The notes: a model not told the origin generated them from the letters alone. A DNA stretch of 64,000 bases from an uncultured Pseudomonadota bacterium (GCA_902762295.1 CACWNX010000001.1:214702-278701), one strand, 5' to 3'. Numbered from the stretch's first letter, positions 9,758-19,555 are shown. Numbers and translations: made by a program.

Positions 9758-9889
9758 ATGCCATTACGCAAAAAAAATTCATTACGAAACAAGGTAATTA
9801 TATGGACATTGGTTATTGCCATTGTCATTTTAATGATAATATATTTTCCCCCAACCCAAAATGTGACCGAGGTTGTCCTGTACCAATAA
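9758..9889 (+). CDS. 43-residue single-pass membrane protein, unknown
   Basis: This short gene lies between lptG and xerD. It has a clear AAAGGA ribosome site 9-14 bases before the ATG, and its TAA ends one base before the xerD ATG, which suggests translational coupling. The product starts with a basic stretch (MPLRKKNSLRNK), then a single strongly hydrophobic helix of about 18 residues, then a short tail rich in Pro, Thr and Val. This suggests an inner-membrane protein with its C-terminus outside. I do not recognise the family. Its position after an LPS-export permease hints at an envelope role, but that is inference. Confidence 0.7.
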   Translation: MPLRKKNSLRNKVIIWTLVIAIVILMIIYFPPTQNVTEVVLYQ

Positions 9890-9890
9890 A

Positions 9891-10760
9891 ATGATTAACT
9901 ATATAGATGTTTTTTTAGAAGCCCTATCGGCGGAAAAAGGTCGCAGCAAAAATACACTGCAAAGTTATGCGAACGATTTACGTCATGCCAATAACACAAT
10001 TTCTGGCGGATTGGTAGGCGCGGTCGCATCGGACATACAAAAGTATTTATCCGAACTTGATGAAAAACCATCATCCATCGCCCGCAAAGCCAGCGCACTG
10101 CGCGGATTTTATAAATTTTTAATGTTGGAACATATAATAAAAACAAACCCGGCAACCAATCTGGAATTACCAAAACGAACAAAGCCGTTACCCAAATTAT
10201 TAACCACCGATGAAATAGAATTGTTAATATCATCGGCGGGCGACATACGAACATCAGTGCGTTTACGGGCAATGATTGAATTACTCTATGCATCGGGATT
10301 GCGCGTATCAGAACTTTGCGAATTACCAATGACGGCAAACCTTGGTGACCGATTACTTATTCATGGCAAAGGCGCCAAAGAACGAATCGTTCCAATGCAT
10401 GAATCGGCACAACACGCATTGCATAAATGGCTGGAACTGCGTGACAGTGATGAATCAAAATATGTATTTCCGTCAAATTCTGCGTCGGGTCATATAACGC
10501 GCGATGGATTTTTCAAGATACTTAAAAAATGTGCCGTACTGGCGGGTATAGAACCCGGACGCGTAACCCCACATGTTCTGCGTCATTCGTTTGCATCGCA
10601 CCTGCTGGCCCATGGTGCAAATCTGCGTGCGATACAGACAATGTTGGGACACGAAGATATTTCAACCACACAAATCTATACGCATGTTTTGCCCGAAAAA
10701 TTGCACCAGGTTGTTGCCGAACATCATCCACTATCAGATATCAAGGTGAATAATAAATGA
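9891..10760 (+). CDS. xerD: site-specific tyrosine recombinase XerD
   Basis: XerC and XerD resolve chromosome dimers at dif, with FtsK activating XerD. The 289-residue protein has an N-terminal SAM-like core-binding domain and a C-terminal catalytic domain. The catalytic set is complete: R138, K160, H228, R231, H254 and nucleophile Y263 (in TTQIYTHV). The tail KLHQVVAEHHPLSD resembles XerD rather than XerC. I placed the start at the ATG at 9891, immediately after the small upstream gene, instead of a TTG at 9873 inside it. The stop overlaps the next gene by four bases (ATGA). Confidence 0.92.
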   Translation: MINYIDVFLEALSAEKGRSKNTLQSYANDLRHANNTISGGLVGAVASDIQKYLSELDEKPSSIARKASALRGFYKFLMLEHIIKTNPATNLELPKRTKPLPKLLTTDEIELLISSAGDIRTSVRLRAMIELLYASGLRVSELCELPMTANLGDRLLIHGKGAKERIVPMHESAQHALHKWLELRDSDESKYVFPSNSASGHITRDGFFKILKKCAVLAGIEPGRVTPHVLRHSFASHLLAHGANLRAIQTMLGHEDISTTQIYTHVLPEKLHQVVAEHHPLSDIKVNNK

Positions 10761-11245
10761 TAAAAAAATGTGATTTTCCCGGATGCACCAAGGCCGGCAC
10801 ATGCCGCGCACCCAAAACCCGTGATTTAAAAGAATACTGGTTTTTCTGCCAAGAACATGCCGCCGAATATAATAAAAACTGGAATTACTATGCCGATATG
10901 TCACCCGAAGAAATAGAAGAAGATTGGGAACAACAAACATTTGGGGCATCGACAAAACGCAGCAAACAAGATTCGGCGGACTATATCAAATTCTTGAACG
11001 ATTTTATAACTGGTCGCGATACATTTGATAAAATGCCACCAAAAAAATCATTACCATCGGCGATTGTATCTGCGTTCAAAACCCTGGATTTACCAATTAC
11101 GGCATCATGGCATGAAATCGGAACAAAATACCGCGCATTGGCAAAAAAACATCATCCAGATATCGCATCTGGTGATACCAGTGGCACTGAATTTGCCCGT
11201 ATTTCGTCCGCATACCAGACCCTTAAACGGCATTTTGGCAAATAA
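10757..11245 (+). CDS. J-domain protein with N-terminal zinc-binding motif
   Basis: The 162-residue protein combines two parts. The N-terminal 40 residues hold paired cysteines and a histidine (CDFPGC, C15, FFCQEHA) that look like a small zinc site. The C-terminal 65 residues form a DnaJ-like J domain with the HPD tripeptide in KKHHPDIA, which should stimulate an Hsp70/DnaK ATPase. There is no G/F region and no DnaJ zinc domain, so this is a specialised type III J protein. It overlaps xerD by ATGA, so the two are translationally coupled. Its client is unknown. Confidence 0.85.
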   Translation: MIKKCDFPGCTKAGTCRAPKTRDLKEYWFFCQEHAAEYNKNWNYYADMSPEEIEEDWEQQTFGASTKRSKQDSADYIKFLNDFITGRDTFDKMPPKKSLPSAIVSAFKTLDLPITASWHEIGTKYRALAKKHHPDIASGDTSGTEFARISSAYQTLKRHFGK

Positions 11246-11318
11246 ATAATTATCACCAAATTTTTATGGCACGAACATCATATTTGTGCTATGTTAGACA
11301 CACAAAAGGAATAAAAGT

Positions 11319-12224
11319 ATGTATGATGTTATTATATTAGGCTCTGGGCCAGCAGGTTTAACCGCAGCAATTTATTGCGGACGCGCAAATAAAAACACAT
11401 TGGTTTTGGGCGGCACATCGCTGGGCGGTCAAACGGCGGAAATTGCATTATTGGAAAATTATCCGGGGTGGCACGGAACCGGTTTTGATTTGATTGAATT
11501 TATGAAACAACAGGCGGAATCTTTCGGCGCAAAAATTGAAATGGTCCCGGCAACGCATATTGAAAATGAAAGCGACGGAACATTTACTGTTATTGCGGGC
11601 AATGACAAGAAATACCAAACGCGAACAATCATTTTGGCGACCGGTGCATCACCACGCAAACTGGAAATCGCCGGCGCACGCGAACTGTTGGGACGCGGTG
11701 TGTCATATTGTGCAACATGTGATGGATTTTTCTTTACCGGCAAAACCGTTTTGATTATTGGTGGCGGAAATTCGGCATTAAACGATGCACTGTATCTTGC
11801 CGATATTGCCAAGGTTGTAAAAATAATATATCGCAAATCTGAATTCACCCGTGCCGAAGCGATTCTGCGCGAACGCGTATCAGAAAGAAAAAACATAGAA
11901 TGTGTATTTAATACCGAATTAAAAGAAATCTCGCCAAAGCCGGATTCTGAAACCGGCGAACTGGTCGCAACAACCACAAACGGCGAACAAATTGTTTGCG
12001 ACGGTGTTTTTGTCGCAATCGGTCACGAGGCGAACACAGACTATTTAACCGAAGACATTCGTCGTGATGAAATGGGCCGTATCGCACCGGATTCATTGCC
12101 ACGCGGGATGTTTGTTGCCGGCGATGTTCATTCAAATATAAAAATGCAGGTCGCAACCGCGGTCGGTACCGGTTGCGGCGCCGCAATGGATGCGGTTGCA
12201 TACCTGAACGCAAACGCACAATAA
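11319..12224 (+). CDS. trxB: thioredoxin-disulfide reductase
   Basis: The enzyme transfers electrons from NADPH through FAD to thioredoxin. It has 301 residues, with the N-terminal FAD motif GSGPAGLTAAIY, the redox pair C131-A-T-C134 in SYCATCDG, and the NADPH-binding motif IGGGNSA. The C-terminal FAD signature is FVAGDVHSN. All are in the usual order and the length is slightly below the usual 310-320. AAAGGA lies nine bases before the ATG. It stands about 70 bases after the J-domain gene and 23 bases before serS on the same strand. Confidence 0.96.
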   Translation: MYDVIILGSGPAGLTAAIYCGRANKNTLVLGGTSLGGQTAEIALLENYPGWHGTGFDLIEFMKQQAESFGAKIEMVPATHIENESDGTFTVIAGNDKKYQTRTIILATGASPRKLEIAGARELLGRGVSYCATCDGFFFTGKTVLIIGGGNSALNDALYLADIAKVVKIIYRKSEFTRAEAILRERVSERKNIECVFNTELKEISPKPDSETGELVATTTNGEQIVCDGVFVAIGHEANTDYLTEDIRRDEMGRIAPDSLPRGMFVAGDVHSNIKMQVATAVGTGCGAAMDAVAYLNANAQ

Positions 12225-12247
12225 CGAATAATAAAAAAGGCAGAAAA

Positions 12248-13528
12248 ATGTTAGATATAAGATTTATTCGTGAAAACCCAGATATTGTAAAAAATGCCTG
12301 CCGGGTAAAAAACTTTCCGGATGTGGTTGATGATATTTTGGCACTTGACATACGTGTACGCGAATTAAAAACGATTACTCAAACCAAGACGGCCGAAAAG
12401 AACAAAATATCACGCGAAATTCCAACCGCCGCGGATAAAGCGCCACTTATTGCAAAATCAAAAAAAATTAGTGAAGAAATCGCAAATGATTTGGCAGAAT
12501 TAACCAATAAAGAATCCACATTGAATGATTTATTGCACCGCGTTCCACAAATACCCGATGCATCGGCACCGGTTGGCGCGGATGATTCTGCAAACGTGGA
12601 AATCCGCCGTATTGGTACGCCACGCACTTTTGATTTTACACCACGTCCGCAATGGGATTTATTAGAAATGAATGGTTGGTGGATGCCCGAAAAGATTGCG
12701 GGTATTTGTGGCACACGTGTTTACGCACTTGCCGGTGAAGCCGCCGAATTATCATTGGCGATACAAACATATGTTATTCAGAAACTTATTTCCAAAGGTT
12801 TCAAATATATTGAATGTCCCTCTATTTCCAAACCGCAAACAATATTTAATGCGGGACACTTTATGGGTTCTGATTTATCGGTGATGAATAATGATGTATT
12901 TATGTTGGCCGATACCGACAGATGCCTTACCGGAACGGCGGAAATTGTATTAAATTCTCTGCACGCAGACGAAATATTGTCGGAAAACGACTTACCAATA
13001 AAATATGCCGGATTTTCACCATGTTTCCGCAAAGAAGCGGGTGCCGCCGGTCGTGATACTCGCGGAATTGTGCGTGTACATCAATTTAACAAAGTTGAAC
13101 AATATGTATTCTGTACACCGGAACAAAGTGACGAAATGCATGAACATTTGTTGAACAATTTATGTGAAATAATGGAAGATTTAGAATTACCATATCGCGT
13201 AATTGCAAATTCCACCGGCGATATGGGATTCAACAAAGTTAAAATGAATGATGTAGAGGCCTGGTTCCCATCGGAAAATGCGTACCGTGAATTGGGTTCT
13301 TGCTCGTCAATTGGGCAATTCCAGGCCCGACGCACAAACACGCGCTATCGCGAAAACGCGACCGGCGAAGTCAAATTTGTTGCAACATTGAATAATACTG
13401 GAATCGCCCTGCCCCGCGCGTTGGTGCCGGTAATTGAAAACCACCAAAACGCAGACGGCTCTGTTAATATTCCGAAAAAATTACAACCGTTAATGGGTGG
13501 CCGGACAAAAATCGGTGGTAAACATTAA
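12248..13528 (+). CDS. serS: serine--tRNA ligase
   Basis: SerRS charges tRNA-Ser and tRNA-Sec with serine in the cytoplasm. The 426-residue protein begins MLDIRFIRENPD, the standard start of the family. A long N-terminal coiled coil that grips the tRNA variable arm follows. The class II catalytic core shows motif 2 (FRKEAGAAGRDTRG) and motif 3 (GSCSSIGQFQARR). The ATG at 12248 is preceded by AAAAAGGCAG. A longer in-frame opening upstream overlaps trxB and is not used. An intrinsic terminator follows immediately. Confidence 0.97.
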   Translation: MLDIRFIRENPDIVKNACRVKNFPDVVDDILALDIRVRELKTITQTKTAEKNKISREIPTAADKAPLIAKSKKISEEIANDLAELTNKESTLNDLLHRVPQIPDASAPVGADDSANVEIRRIGTPRTFDFTPRPQWDLLEMNGWWMPEKIAGICGTRVYALAGEAAELSLAIQTYVIQKLISKGFKYIECPSISKPQTIFNAGHFMGSDLSVMNNDVFMLADTDRCLTGTAEIVLNSLHADEILSENDLPIKYAGFSPCFRKEAGAAGRDTRGIVRVHQFNKVEQYVFCTPEQSDEMHEHLLNNLCEIMEDLELPYRVIANSTGDMGFNKVKMNDVEAWFPSENAYRELGSCSSIGQFQARRTNTRYRENATGEVKFVATLNNTGIALPRALVPVIENHQNADGSVNIPKKLQPLMGGRTKIGGKH

Positions 13529-13534
13529 ATAAAA

Positions 13535-13565
13535 AAACACCGCCCAAACAGGCGGTTGTTTTTTT
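13535..13565. terminator. bidirectional intrinsic terminator between serS and a convergent gene
   Basis: CCGCC (13540-13544) and GGCGG (13551-13555) form a hairpin. A-rich sequence lies before it and a T-run after it, so it can end transcription from both serS and the facing gene that stops at 13569. Confidence 0.8.
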
Positions 13566-13568
13566 ACC

Positions 13569-14042
13569 TTAACGGCACTTTCCGCCGTATACAGACACTA
13601 ACTTTGATTTTTCAAATATCTGGTCTTGTTGTTTTATTGACACACGTTTTGCATGATAATCTGAATCTGTACGACTGTATTCCCAGTTCATGACCAACTT
13701 GCAAAAATCACGATATTCATGTGCAATATTTTCGTTTGTTAAGCAGGGTAAAACCTTATTATACACAATATCCGCCGGATCATCGACCGTATGTATACTG
13801 TATTTAATTCCTGCACGTCGTATCCAATCTTCTTCGGTTGCCAGACGCGAAAAATATTTTTCTGGGTGTTCCGATACATCACGCATATATGACAACGCAT
13901 TTTGCAGATATCTATTATTTTTTATATCTAAATCTATACCGCGATTTTTTACAATTTCGCGCAAAGTTCTTGTATAAAAATCTCTAAGAACAGACCGAAT
14001 CGCGATATAAATTTCCGCCGTTTTATCATTCAGTACAACCAT
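13569..14042 (-). CDS. hypothetical protein, 157 residues
   Basis: I do not recognise this protein. It is soluble, with no signal peptide or membrane segment, and is rich in charged residues and predicted helices. Single Cys residues occur near positions 106 and 119, and a C-terminal Cys-Arg ends the chain. AAAGGTGG precedes the ATG at 14042, which I prefer to the in-frame GTG at 14051. It stands alone between serS and typA, sharing a terminator with serS. It may be lineage specific. It appears intact, with base composition like its neighbours. Confidence 0.6.
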   Translation of the reverse strand: MVVLNDKTAEIYIAIRSVLRDFYTRTLREIVKNRGIDLDIKNNRYLQNALSYMRDVSEHPEKYFSRLATEEDWIRRAGIKYSIHTVDDPADIVYNKVLPCLTNENIAHEYRDFCKLVMNWEYSRTDSDYHAKRVSIKQQDQIFEKSKLVSVYGGKCR

Positions 14043-14100
14043 AATTACCACCTTTTATCAGTCTAAACTTTAAACAAAAACACCAAAATGTCAATTTTTT

Positions 14101-14147
14101 ATTATAATTTATTATAATTTGTTGAAAACCAGAAAATATAGTATAAT
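14101..14147 (+). promoter_or_regulatory. predicted typA promoter with tandem A/T decamer
   Basis: A perfect -10 box TATAAT (14142-14147) lies 17 bases after TTGTTG (14119-14124). Immediately upstream, a ten-base A/T block is repeated exactly twice (14101-14110 and 14111-14120). This resembles an UP element that would contact the polymerase alpha subunits. The -35 match is weak, so the A/T block may matter. Confidence 0.5.
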
Positions 14148-14180
14148 CTATATCCTTGGTGCAAAAAAAAGGGTGCAACT

Positions 14181-16013
14181 ATGAAAATTCGTAATATTGC
14201 GATTATCGCGCACGTAGACCATGGGAAAACAACCCTGGTGGACAACATGTTAAAACAGGCGGGAACATTTCGTGAAAACGAACGCGTTGATGACCGTGTT
14301 ATGGACAGTGGTGATATAGAGCGCGAACGCGGGATTACCATATCCGCAAAGCCAACATCGGTTCTGTGGCACGATTACAAGATAAATATTGTGGACACCC
14401 CGGGACACGCAGACTTTGGTGGCGAAGTAGAACGCATTTTATCCATGGTTGATGGTGTTGTGTTATTAGTGGACAGCGCCGAAGGCCCCCTGCCTCAAAC
14501 CAAATTTGTATTATCCAAGGCATTAAAATTGGGGTTGCGCCCGATTGTTTGCATAAACAAAGTTGACCGCAATGATGCGCGCCCAGATGAAGTTTTATCC
14601 GAAACATTTGATTTATTTGACAAATTGGGTGCCGACGATGCGCAATTAGATTTTCCATATTTATATGCCGTCGGTCGTGATGGATGGGCGGTTCGTAATT
14701 TGAATGACGAACACAAAGATTTGACTCCACTATTCCAGTTGATTGTTGACCATGTCCCTGCCCCCGACTGTAATGGTTCGCGCTGTCAATTGGATGCACC
14801 GTTTAAAATGTTGGCAACGACACTGGAATCTGACCCATATGTCGGGCGTATTTTAACCGGTAAAATTGAATCCGGAACTGTGCGTGTTGGCCAATCGGTC
14901 AAGGCAATAAATATGAAGGGCGAATTTATTGAAAATGCAAAAATAACCAAGATAATTGAACACCGTGGCATAGAGAAAATATCACGTGATAGCGCATCTG
15001 CAGGTGACATCGTTGTCATTGCCGGGTTTGCCAAGGCAACTGTGGCGGATACCTTGTGCGCCCCCGAAGTCACAGAACCAATTCCGGCGATGCCAATTGA
15101 CCCGCCAACACTGACCATGACATTTTTCGTGAATACTTCTCCATTGGCGGGTAAAAGCGGTAAAAAATTAACATCACGTATGATTGGCGAACGCCTGTTC
15201 AAAGAAGCCGAAACAAATATCGCACTGCGCGTCACACAAAGTGAAAACAAAGAATCATTTGAAGTTTCGGGACGCGGCGAATTACAACTTGGAATTTTAA
15301 TTGAAACAATGCGTCGTGAAGGTTTTGAATTATCGGTATCACGTCCACGCGTTGTTATGCACACCGGCGAAAATGGTGAAACATTGGAACCAATTGAAGA
15401 AGTTGTTATTGATGTTGATGATGAATTTAGTGGCGTTGTTATTGAAAAAATGACAAAACGCAAGGCAACCATTACAGAAATGAAGGCATCAGGTGCCGGC
15501 AAAACACGCATTGTATTTTCGGCACCATCACGTGGTCTGATTGGATATTTATCAGAATTCAGAACTGACACACGCGGCACCGGAATTATGAATCGTGTTT
15601 TTGATAAATACGATACATATCGTGGACCGATTGTTCAATATCGCCCAGGTGTCTTGGTTTCAATGGAAAATGGTGTGACCGCAACATACGCATTGCATAA
15701 CTTGGAACCACGTGGCGTTTTGTTTGTTGGCCCGCAAACCGAAGTTTATTCTGGAATGATTATCGGCGAACACAGTAAAGAAAACGATCTGGAGGTAAAT
15801 CCAATCAAAGGCAAAGAACTAACCAATGTTCGCAGTGTGACGGCCGACGAAAAATTATTCTTGGCACCGCCACGTAAAATGTCACTGGAAGAAGCATTAT
15901 CGTATATTCAAGATGATGAATTGGTAGAGGTGACACCGGCAACAATTCGTCTGCGCAAGAAAGAATTGGACAGCGGAAAGCGCAAAAAACTGGCACGCGG
16001 TAAAGAAGAATAA
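14181..16013 (+). CDS. typA: ribosome-associated translational GTPase TypA/BipA
   Basis: TypA/BipA is an EF-G-like GTPase that assists 50S assembly and stress-related translation. The 610-residue protein opens with the G1 motif [10 protein letters not shown], followed by [18 protein letters not shown] and NKVDR. EF-G-like domains follow, and the C-terminal domain is specific to BipA, with [19 protein letters not shown]-type sequence. Length and order are typical. It is transcribed alone from its own promoter and ends at a strong terminator. Confidence 0.97.
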   Translation: MKIRNIAIIAHVDHGKTTLVDNMLKQAGTFRENERVDDRVMDSGDIERERGITISAKPTSVLWHDYKINIVDTPGHADFGGEVERILSMVDGVVLLVDSAEGPLPQTKFVLSKALKLGLRPIVCINKVDRNDARPDEVLSETFDLFDKLGADDAQLDFPYLYAVGRDGWAVRNLNDEHKDLTPLFQLIVDHVPAPDCNGSRCQLDAPFKMLATTLESDPYVGRILTGKIESGTVRVGQSVKAINMKGEFIENAKITKIIEHRGIEKISRDSASAGDIVVIAGFAKATVADTLCAPEVTEPIPAMPIDPPTLTMTFFVNTSPLAGKSGKKLTSRMIGERLFKEAETNIALRVTQSENKESFEVSGRGELQLGILIETMRREGFELSVSRPRVVMHTGENGETLEPIEEVVIDVDDEFSGVVIEKMTKRKATITEMKASGAGKTRIVFSAPSRGLIGYLSEFRTDTRGTGIMNRVFDKYDTYRGPIVQYRPGVLVSMENGVTATYALHNLEPRGVLFVGPQTEVYSGMIIGEHSKENDLEVNPIKGKELTNVRSVTADEKLFLAPPRKMSLEEALSYIQDDELVEVTPATIRLRKKELDSGKRKKLARGKEE

Positions 16014-16017
16014 AAAA

Positions 16018-16046
16018 ATGCCTGTTTAAGTAAACGGGCATTTTTT
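16018..16046. terminator. intrinsic terminator after typA
   Basis: A ten-base stem with one T-G wobble joins 16018-16027 and 16032-16041 around a four-base loop and is followed by six T. A-rich sequence on the other side lets it serve the convergent gene ending at 16045 as well. Confidence 0.85.
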
Positions 16047-16836
16047 ACAACATGTTAATCCATGATTTTATATACTGAAACGGTCTAAATTTTATTTTTA
16101 ATCCATGTGATTTGATATCATTATATATTATATCATTTTTGATAGTCCGTCGCAAGAAACCATACGACAGCATTTGTGAAATTGCAGATTTTTTTATAAA
16201 CGGAATTCCATGTTGCAATAACACCCACGGTTTCTTATATACAGTGTTGCACCGATGATTATCTTGCCGAAACAAAACATACATTTTTTTCGTAATAGAC
16301 TTTAGCAGTTTTGATAATCCAATTTCGTATTTATTTATAATATCTTTTTTATCTGTTTGTTTTGTAATTGAATGCATAAATTTACTAAAATCCGGATTAT
16401 GCGCAATTTCACTGCGAAATCCGACAAACCACGATTGTACATGCTCTGGCGTAACCTCATCTTGATTACTGACCATTCCAACAAAATCCGATTTAGTACG
16501 TTCCATTTGTTTAAGAACCACACCAATATCTTTGTCCGATACCGGACCGTATACAGAATCATTCACAAAATAAATAAAATCATAATTATCAAATAATTTT
16601 TTATTTTCGGCATATATGTACGCGCGTTTATATGAACCAAAGTCATATTCACCATGCTGTTTTGCCGCAGAATATATAACATATGGTTTTAATTTATTTA
16701 GTTCCCGCATTGGACAATCATTATCCATAACAAAAACAACATCACCATAATGCGATAATGTCGTAACATAAAAGACCAATGCATCGTCTATTATGCCGTT
16801 TTTATTATATCCCGCAAACAAGAACAATCTGGACAT
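16045..16836 (-). CDS. rhamnan-synthesis-F (RgpF)-like glycan protein, copy 1
   Basis: The 263-residue soluble protein resembles the rhamnan synthesis protein F family, found in O-antigen and cell-wall polysaccharide loci. Diagnostic stretches are GEYDFGSYKRAY, FVNDSVYGP and HVQSWFVGFRS. It is a paralogue of the gene at 17861-18694 and shares these blocks in the same order. It opens a glycan cluster but faces the opposite way from the next three genes. The acceptor and sugar cannot be inferred. The region is visibly richer in A/T than the housekeeping genes around it. Confidence 0.75.
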   Translation of the reverse strand: MSRLFLFAGYNKNGIIDDALVFYVTTLSHYGDVVFVMDNDCPMRELNKLKPYVIYSAAKQHGEYDFGSYKRAYIYAENKKLFDNYDFIYFVNDSVYGPVSDKDIGVVLKQMERTKSDFVGMVSNQDEVTPEHVQSWFVGFRSEIAHNPDFSKFMHSITKQTDKKDIINKYEIGLSKLLKSITKKMYVLFRQDNHRCNTVYKKPWVLLQHGIPFIKKSAISQMLSYGFLRRTIKNDIIYNDIKSHGLKIKFRPFQYIKSWINML

Positions 16837-16918
16837 TTTTAAACCTTTACCAAGAAAATTGTAAAATTATATTTATAACATGTCCAGGAATAAAACCACC
16901 CATCAATTATATTTTTAT

Positions 16919-16947
16919 TTGCAGTCGCAAATGTTTATATTTATAAT
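16919..16947 (+). promoter_or_regulatory. predicted promoter for the plus-strand glycan genes
   Basis: TTGCAG (16919-16924) and TATAAT (16942-16947) are 17 bases apart, about 30 bases before the glycosyltransferase ATG at 16978. The -10 is perfect and the -35 is weak. It would drive the three overlapping genes that end at 19527. Confidence 0.5.
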
Positions 16948-16977
16948 AAAAACAATATTTAACAAAGGGGATTTTGA

Positions 16978-17850
16978 ATGCAAACACCACTAATATCTGT
17001 TGTTGTACCAATGTATAATGCGGAAAAATTTATTCGCAAATGTATGGAACACTTGGTTCATCAAACATATAAGAATCTTGAAATAATTGTTGTTAACGAC
17101 GGCAGTACCGATAAATGTGGCGACATTATCAAAGACTATGCAAAACATGACAAACGCATAAAACTGATTACACAAAAAAATGCGGGTGTATCGGTTGCAT
17201 CAAATGTTGGTATAAATGCTGCAAATGGCGAATATGTACATATACACGATCATGATGATTTTGTAAACCTGGATTATTTTGAAAAAATGGCAAATGCCGC
17301 AACAATAACAGATGCAGATATTTTATGTGGCGAAGTAAATGAAATCGGATACAGTTTTCCAAAATTTAATGCAATTGAAATTTGCACATCACTGGACGAC
17401 AAAATCAAAAAAACACATGCAAATAAATTCAATCCCGCATGGCGCTATGTATATAAAACCGATTTCTTGCGCCGCACAAAATTACAATTTGAACCATCCG
17501 TTTGGGGTGCCCAAGACATATTATTTTCAAAACCTGCAATTGTTTTGGCAGATACGGTTGCATTGGTTCCCGGCGCAATTTACAATGTTATTGACAAACC
17601 AACATCACTTGGTAAAGACAAAAAAAAGCAACGCGCAACAACGACCGCGGAAACGGCGCGTGCATGGCAACGGTATTCAGAATTTCTGGATAAACATGGC
17701 GCAACCGAATTATTGAACGCGCCCGATACACCTATGATTCGCGACCGTTTCACAGTATTTAAGATTACACTGTTCCGTCGTGATATATATTCACGAAAAA
17801 TCAAATATTATTTATTTGGTATAAATATCGGCACACGACGACTGGATTAA
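16978..17850 (+). CDS. family 2 glycosyltransferase
   Basis: This is a 290-residue GT-A fold glycosyltransferase that should move a nucleotide-activated sugar onto a surface glycan precursor. It has the classic N-terminal block ISVVVPMYNAEKFI, then VVNDGSTDKC, and a metal-binding DxD-like site in HIHDHDDFV, where family members usually read DSDD. A ribosome site AAAGGGG precedes the ATG. The next gene begins ten bases after its stop. Donor and acceptor are unknown. The C-terminal half is not shared with the other GT2 proteins of this cluster. Confidence 0.85.
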   Translation: MQTPLISVVVPMYNAEKFIRKCMEHLVHQTYKNLEIIVVNDGSTDKCGDIIKDYAKHDKRIKLITQKNAGVSVASNVGINAANGEYVHIHDHDDFVNLDYFEKMANAATITDADILCGEVNEIGYSFPKFNAIEICTSLDDKIKKTHANKFNPAWRYVYKTDFLRRTKLQFEPSVWGAQDILFSKPAIVLADTVALVPGAIYNVIDKPTSLGKDKKKQRATTTAETARAWQRYSEFLDKHGATELLNAPDTPMIRDRFTVFKITLFRRDIYSRKIKYYLFGINIGTRRLD

Positions 17851-17860
17851 AAGGAACAAT

Positions 17861-18694
17861 ATGACCAAACGTTTATTTCTAATTGCCGGATACGATAAAA
17901 ACGGGCATGTTAATTCCGCATTTGTGCATATGGTACATTCATTATCAGAATATGGCGATTGCGTTGTGGTTATGGATAACGAATCAACAAAATCTGAATT
18001 AAAAAAATTAAATTCATATTGTATTTATGTGGATGCAACGCGTCATGGTGAATATGACTTTGGTTCGTATAAACGCGCATACAAATGGGCAAAAAAAAAT
18101 TTGAATTTATCGGACTATGATTTCGTCTATATGGTGAATGACAGCGTATACGGACCATTATTTGATATGAACGAATACTTTCAAAAAATGGAATACTCAA
18201 AAAATGATGCATTCGGTATGGTACGAAAAACCGGTGGCAAATCTGAACATATACAATCGTGGTTTATCGGTATGCGGCCATCGGTATTTTTGTCTGAATG
18301 GTTTGACGAATTTATAATGTCTGTAAAAAAACAACCTAACAAGGCTGCGGTTGCAACCATATATGAAAATGGGTTTACCGAGAGATTAAATGCACATAAT
18401 ATAAAATGGGATTGTGTATATCATGTCCATAATCGTGGTGTTTATAACAAAGTAAAAAAACTTTTTAAACAAAAAATGCCATTTATAAAAAAATTGGCAT
18501 TTACCCGACACAACGGTTCTCTTGGGGCCCAGATAGCATATGTATTGAATAACCTGCCCGATAATTTACGCAATGATATATTTAATTCTGCATGTGATGT
18601 ATATGGTAAAGAATATATGCATTGGTTACTAACGAAAAATCCGATTAAAATATTTTTCAGATATGTTAAATATATAATAACGAGGATATTTTGA
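17861..18694 (+). CDS. rhamnan-synthesis-F (RgpF)-like glycan protein, copy 2
   Basis: The 277-residue protein is a paralogue of the gene at 16045-16836. It shares the N-terminal LFLIAGYDKNG type of start, GEYDFGSYKRAY, MVNDSVYGP and HIQSWFIGMR. It lies ten bases after a GT2 gene and overlaps the next by four bases (TTGA), so it belongs to a three-gene transcript. Presence of two divergent copies in one cluster suggests two related glycosyl steps. Exact chemistry cannot be read from sequence. Confidence 0.75.
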   Translation: MTKRLFLIAGYDKNGHVNSAFVHMVHSLSEYGDCVVVMDNESTKSELKKLNSYCIYVDATRHGEYDFGSYKRAYKWAKKNLNLSDYDFVYMVNDSVYGPLFDMNEYFQKMEYSKNDAFGMVRKTGGKSEHIQSWFIGMRPSVFLSEWFDEFIMSVKKQPNKAAVATIYENGFTERLNAHNIKWDCVYHVHNRGVYNKVKKLFKQKMPFIKKLAFTRHNGSLGAQIAYVLNNLPDNLRNDIFNSACDVYGKEYMHWLLTKNPIKIFFRYVKYIITRIF

Positions 18695-19527
18695 AACGAT
18701 TAAAAAAAATTGCTGCAATTACAATGGCGCGAAATGACGAATTTTTTCTTTCGCGATGGGTAAAATATTATGGCAATGAACTTGGCCACGAGAACCTTTA
18801 TATTATTCTTGATGGACTTGACCAAACGACACCCAACAACGCAAAAAATGCGAACATTATAAAATTACCACATACCGATATGTCGCGTATCGCCGGTGAC
18901 AAATACCGAATAAAAAAAATATCAGAATACGCCAAAGAATTATTCAAAAATTATGATATTATTATCGGATGCGATTCTGATGAATTTCTGGTCGTTGACC
19001 CACGATTAAAAAAATCTTTACGCGAATATCTTTCTAACCTGAAAATAAACACATCCGTGTCGGGTCTTGGACTAGACATTGGGCAACATCTAACAAAAGA
19101 ATCGGTACTGGACAAACGAAAACCTATATTGAACCAGCGCGAATATGCTTTGTTATCCACCCGTTATACAAAACCGGTTGTGTTAAACAAACCATTAAAT
19201 TGGGGCAGCGGTTTTCACAGTATCCGCGGGCACAATTTTCATATAGATAAAAACTTATACCTACTGCATTTTGGTGCAGTTGACATGAAAATATTGATAG
19301 ATAAAGCAAAAAAACGCGGGCCAGATTGGGTAAATCATCTGCGCCGCCGCGGTAACGGCACAATGAATATTATTACCAAGAAACACGCACACAGCGAATC
19401 TATAATAAAAATAGTTCGCACTATGCAACGAATATTTCGTCCCATTTATGCAATGGATAAGCCCGGAATGTTGGGAATTAAAATTGTTGTAAAAATCCCA
19501 ACAAGATTCAAAAAATATGAAATATAA
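18691..19527 (+). CDS. glycosyltransferase family 92/GT2-like protein
   Basis: The 278-residue protein resembles the GT92/Gly_transf_2_4 group. It opens with AAITMARNDEFFLSRWV, has a GCDSDEFLVV metal-binding stretch near residue 93, and contains HNFHIDKNLYLLHFG further on. The start is TTG at 18691, overlapping the previous stop. GAGG lies six bases upstream, and the first ATG would remove part of the conserved N-terminus. A small hairpin follows its stop. It probably acts on the same surface glycan as its upstream partners. Confidence 0.75.
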   Translation: MKRLKKIAAITMARNDEFFLSRWVKYYGNELGHENLYIILDGLDQTTPNNAKNANIIKLPHTDMSRIAGDKYRIKKISEYAKELFKNYDIIIGCDSDEFLVVDPRLKKSLREYLSNLKINTSVSGLGLDIGQHLTKESVLDKRKPILNQREYALLSTRYTKPVVLNKPLNWGSGFHSIRGHNFHIDKNLYLLHFGAVDMKILIDKAKKRGPDWVNHLRRRGNGTMNIITKKHAHSESIIKIVRTMQRIFRPIYAMDKPGMLGIKIVVKIPTRFKKYEI

Positions 19528-19530
19528 AAA

Positions 19531-19555
19531 ACGGCGCATTTTCGCGCCATATTTT
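19531..19555. terminator. short hairpin terminator between convergent glycan genes
   Basis: GGCGC (19533-19537) and GCGCC (19544-19548) flank a six-base loop and are followed by a T-rich tract. The stem is short, so this is a weaker call than the other terminators. It separates the genes ending at 19527 and 19554. Confidence 0.55.

Noticed and set aside
12173-12247. An upstream start for serS inside trxB
   Set aside because: The family start MLDIRFIRENPD lies at the ATG at 12248 with a ribosome site. The extension is trxB out of frame.
14786-15580. A 264-codon minus-strand frame inside typA
   Set aside because: It is antisense to strongly conserved TypA sequence and its composition reflects codon bias of that gene.
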